Assembly (NCBI GenBank): GCA_964398855.1
Contig: CAYNOQ010000120.1
Span: 1 to 6,508 of the forward strand
Length of the DNA stretch: 6,508 bases
Direction of reading: 5' to 3'
Source: Mariniphaga sp964398855
GTDB lineage: Bacteria; Bacteroidota; Bacteroidia; Bacteroidales; Prolixibacteraceae
Part shown: positions 4,737 to 6,508 of the stretch, one piece after another
Numbering within the stretch: the stretch's first letter is position 1
Layout: each line of letters opens with the position of its first letter
Notes under the pieces: generated by a model
The model's input: only the letters and a program-made list of their open reading frames with translations
Told to the model about the DNA's origin: nothing
The model's database searches: none
Program-made: the position numbers and the translations under genes

Positions 4737-6452
4737 TTAAATTTTCTCCTTTGCCTTGATTTTCAGCTTCTGCCCGATAGATATTTTTGATCTGGCGGTA
4801 AGGTTGTTCAGCCGAAGAATTTCATCCGGCGATATTCCCGGGTACCTTTTTGCAATTTCCCAGATGGTATCACCTTTTCTGACGGTATAATATTCATAGG
4901 AAGAATCCAACACTACCGGCTGTGGTGCGCTTTGCACTGTGGATGATGTGGTTGCGGCACTGCTCTGGGCTGATTTCCCGACACTTGCCTGCTTTTGAGC
5001 AAAAGTCATGGTATTCAGCTTCTCATATTTTTCCCTGTTTTCGGGTGCAACATATATGGAAAGTTGCTGACCAACGCGAATCAGGTCGCGGCGAAGGTTA
5101 TTCCAGTATCTGAGATCGGCAAGGCGCACATTGAACCATGAAGAGATAAACCCGACATTGTCGCCCGATTTGACGGTATAAAGAATTTTAGCTTTCCCGT
5201 CCACGTCGGCGGGAGTGAAATAGTTTGCCTGCAATCCGGCCGGATTGCCGAGTTTGTTGTCGGGAAAATATTTTTCGCGGTCAAAGGCAAAAACCGTTGT
5301 GTCCAGCTCAATAAAAGCATTGATTTTTTCATTGGGAAGCACCACGGGATAGGGTTTCTCCTGCTTTGCCGGAATGACATCCCGCCTGTACATTGGATTT
5401 AGCGAGCGCAGCTGCTCCTTTTCGATTCCCAATGTGTTTTCAAGCTGATCAAAATGGAGATAATCACGAACAATAAGCGTGTCGGTTTGCAGCGAAATAT
5501 CAGGTTTGCGAGGCATCAGATTATGCTCTTTGTAGTAGTTCATCACATAGGTAGCTGCCACATAAGCAGGCACATAGCTGCGGGTTTCACGGGGCAGATA
5601 GTAGTATATTTCCCAGAAAGTTCGCTTTCCGCCCGAACGCTTTATTGCCCGGTCCAAATTTCCGGGACCACAGTTATAGGCTGCAATGGCAAGATACCAG
5701 TCGTTATACAACTGATACAGCTGCCACAGATATTTCACCGCCGCATCGGTGGATTTTACCGGATCGCGGCGCTCGTCAACAAAACTGGAAATTTCAAGAC
5801 CCAACTGACGCCCTGTATTGAACATAAACTGCCACAACCCGTTTGCTCCGGCTCTCGAAATGGCTTTCGGATTCAGCGCCGATTCAATTATTGGAAGATA
5901 TTTCAGCTCCAGCGGCATGTTGTAACGGTCCAGCGCTTCTTCAAAAATCGGGAAATAGTAGGCTGAAAGTCCTAACATCATCTCCACCTGATCGCGGCGC
6001 TTTTCAGTGTAAAACACGATAACATCCTTCACCATGCTGTTGTATGACATGGCAACTACCTCCTGAATACTCTGCAAGCGATTGATATACACCGAGTCGG
6101 GCAAGTTTCTGGGAAACTCATTAACTCCCCGGTATTGCGAATAATCGTCGTGAAACAGATTCCGGATATACCACGAATTGGCAAGGCTGTCCATTTTTTC
6201 TGAAAAAATATCACTCACATGCTCATCGCGCTGCATGTCGTTTTGAATTAAAACCGGCTTTGATGAACCTTCCGAATCAACGGAATCCTGCGAAGCGGCA
6301 GGAAGAGTGAGAGACTCTGAAATTACCGGAGTAATCGGGCGGAGCGGTTCTATCTTTATCTTTTGCCTGTCGATGACCTGAGCGAAAGCGCCCGTTGCCA
6401 GAAATAAAAAGCATAAAATCAGGTATTTTTGTAATCCTGCTGTTCTCATCAT
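4737..6452 (-). CDS. mltD: MltD-like membrane-associated lytic murein transglycosylase with LysM domains
   Basis: This 571-residue protein should cleave the MurNAc-GlcNAc bond of peptidoglycan with formation of 1,6-anhydro-MurNAc. Residues 1-25 are a signal peptide ending AFAQ, without a lipobox cysteine, so it is periplasmic or secreted rather than a lipoprotein as in E. coli. Residues about 26-150 are a low-complexity to helical lead-in. The transglycosylase (SLT) domain covers about 160-310: catalytic Glu190 in PIIESALNPKAIS, GLWQFM at 205-210, ERRDP at 227-231 and AIAAYNCGPGN at 255-265. Residues about 325-373 (LNPMYRRDVIPA...VVLP) look like a divergent LysM. A clear LysM follows at 424-468 (YTVKSGDNVGFIS), then a Ser/Thr/Ala/Gln-rich linker (about 484-513) and a second clear LysM at 521-566 (YYTVRKGDTIWEIA). 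LysM modules bind glycan chains. Length and order fit the MltD family in Bacteroidota. The start is ATG ATG; either Met (6452 or 6449) is possible. TAGGTTTA just upstream (6470-6463) is one base from a -7 element. It appears to be transcribed alone. Confidence 0.95.
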   Translation of the reverse strand: MMRTAGLQKYLILCFLFLATGAFAQVIDRQKIKIEPLRPITPVISESLTLPAASQDSVDSEGSSKPVLIQNDMQRDEHVSDIFSEKMDSLANSWYIRNLFHDDYSQYRGVNEFPRNLPDSVYINRLQSIQEVVAMSYNSMVKDVIVFYTEKRRDQVEMMLGLSAYYFPIFEEALDRYNMPLELKYLPIIESALNPKAISRAGANGLWQFMFNTGRQLGLEISSFVDERRDPVKSTDAAVKYLWQLYQLYNDWYLAIAAYNCGPGNLDRAIKRSGGKRTFWEIYYYLPRETRSYVPAYVAATYVMNYYKEHNLMPRKPDISLQTDTLIVRDYLHFDQLENTLGIEKEQLRSLNPMYRRDVIPAKQEKPYPVVLPNEKINAFIELDTTVFAFDREKYFPDNKLGNPAGLQANYFTPADVDGKAKILYTVKSGDNVGFISSWFNVRLADLRYWNNLRRDLIRVGQQLSIYVAPENREKYEKLNTMTFAQKQASVGKSAQSSAATTSSTVQSAPQPVVLDSSYEYYTVRKGDTIWEIAKRYPGISPDEILRLNNLTARSKISIGQKLKIKAKEKI

Positions 6453-6508
6453 CTTTAAAAACTAAACCTAAAATTAATGCAATAAACGAAATTATTATCA
6501 ATTTGCAT

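Noticed and set aside
4714..4739. Short inverted repeat ACAGA...TCTGT between the two convergent genes as a shared terminator
   Set aside because: The stem is only five bases with an 11-base loop and no GC-rich core or clear T run, too weak to call.
5454..5966. 170-residue plus-strand frame antisense to the transglycosylase
   Set aside because: It is fully antisense to the conserved catalytic domain, has no recognisable domain or leader, and is explained by the codon bias of the real gene.
6277..6501. 74-residue minus-strand frame with a hydrophobic N-terminus
   Set aside because: It lies mostly inside the transglycosylase gene in another frame; after the start the residues are Arg/Ser-rich shadow sequence with no domain.

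Overview
This window most likely comes from the chromosome of a member of the Bacteroidota. Three things point there: a secreted protease ending in a type IX secretion (T9SS) C-terminal sorting domain, candidate promoters with the Bacteroidota -7 element TAnnTTTG, and AT-rich leaders with few strong Shine-Dalgarno sites. I cannot name the genus. The genes are ordinary accessory or housekeeping genes separated by short gaps. I see no rRNA, tRNA, CRISPR array, insertion sequence or phage module.

Layout. Minus strand, 1-754: the N-terminal two thirds of a periplasmic lipoprotein of the iron-complex/cobalamin ABC-importer binding family, cut by the window edge. Minus strand, 891-3092: a 733-residue secreted lysyl-endopeptidase-type serine protease with signal peptide, pro-region, peptidase domain, beta-sandwich region and T9SS sorting domain. 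Then comes a gene-poor stretch, 3093-4299. It holds a small two-helix membrane protein (3364-3528, plus) and a decayed-looking region (about 3574-4267, plus) whose largest open frame resembles part of a dynamin-like GTPase without its nucleotide-binding core. Plus strand, 4300-4713: a stand-alone protein made only of the editing domain known from archaeal threonyl-tRNA synthetases. Minus strand, 4737-6452: an MltD-like membrane-associated lytic transglycosylase with LysM repeats, convergent with the editing-domain gene and only 23 bases from it.

How the genes relate. No shared pathway joins them. The protease and the binding lipoprotein lie in the same direction and could be co-transcribed, but nothing ties their functions together. 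The transglycosylase and the editing-domain gene are convergent and therefore separately expressed.

Most interesting points: (1) the archaeal-type tRNA-Thr editing domain as a free-standing bacterial protein, apparently with a leucine where the archaeal enzyme has a catalytic lysine; (2) the candidate dynamin-like gene in decay; (3) a protease whose triad, three disulfides and lysine-specificity aspartate match Achromobacter protease I, combined with T9SS export, one changed subsite residue and two probable extra disulfides. I did not find a convincing new multi-gene system.
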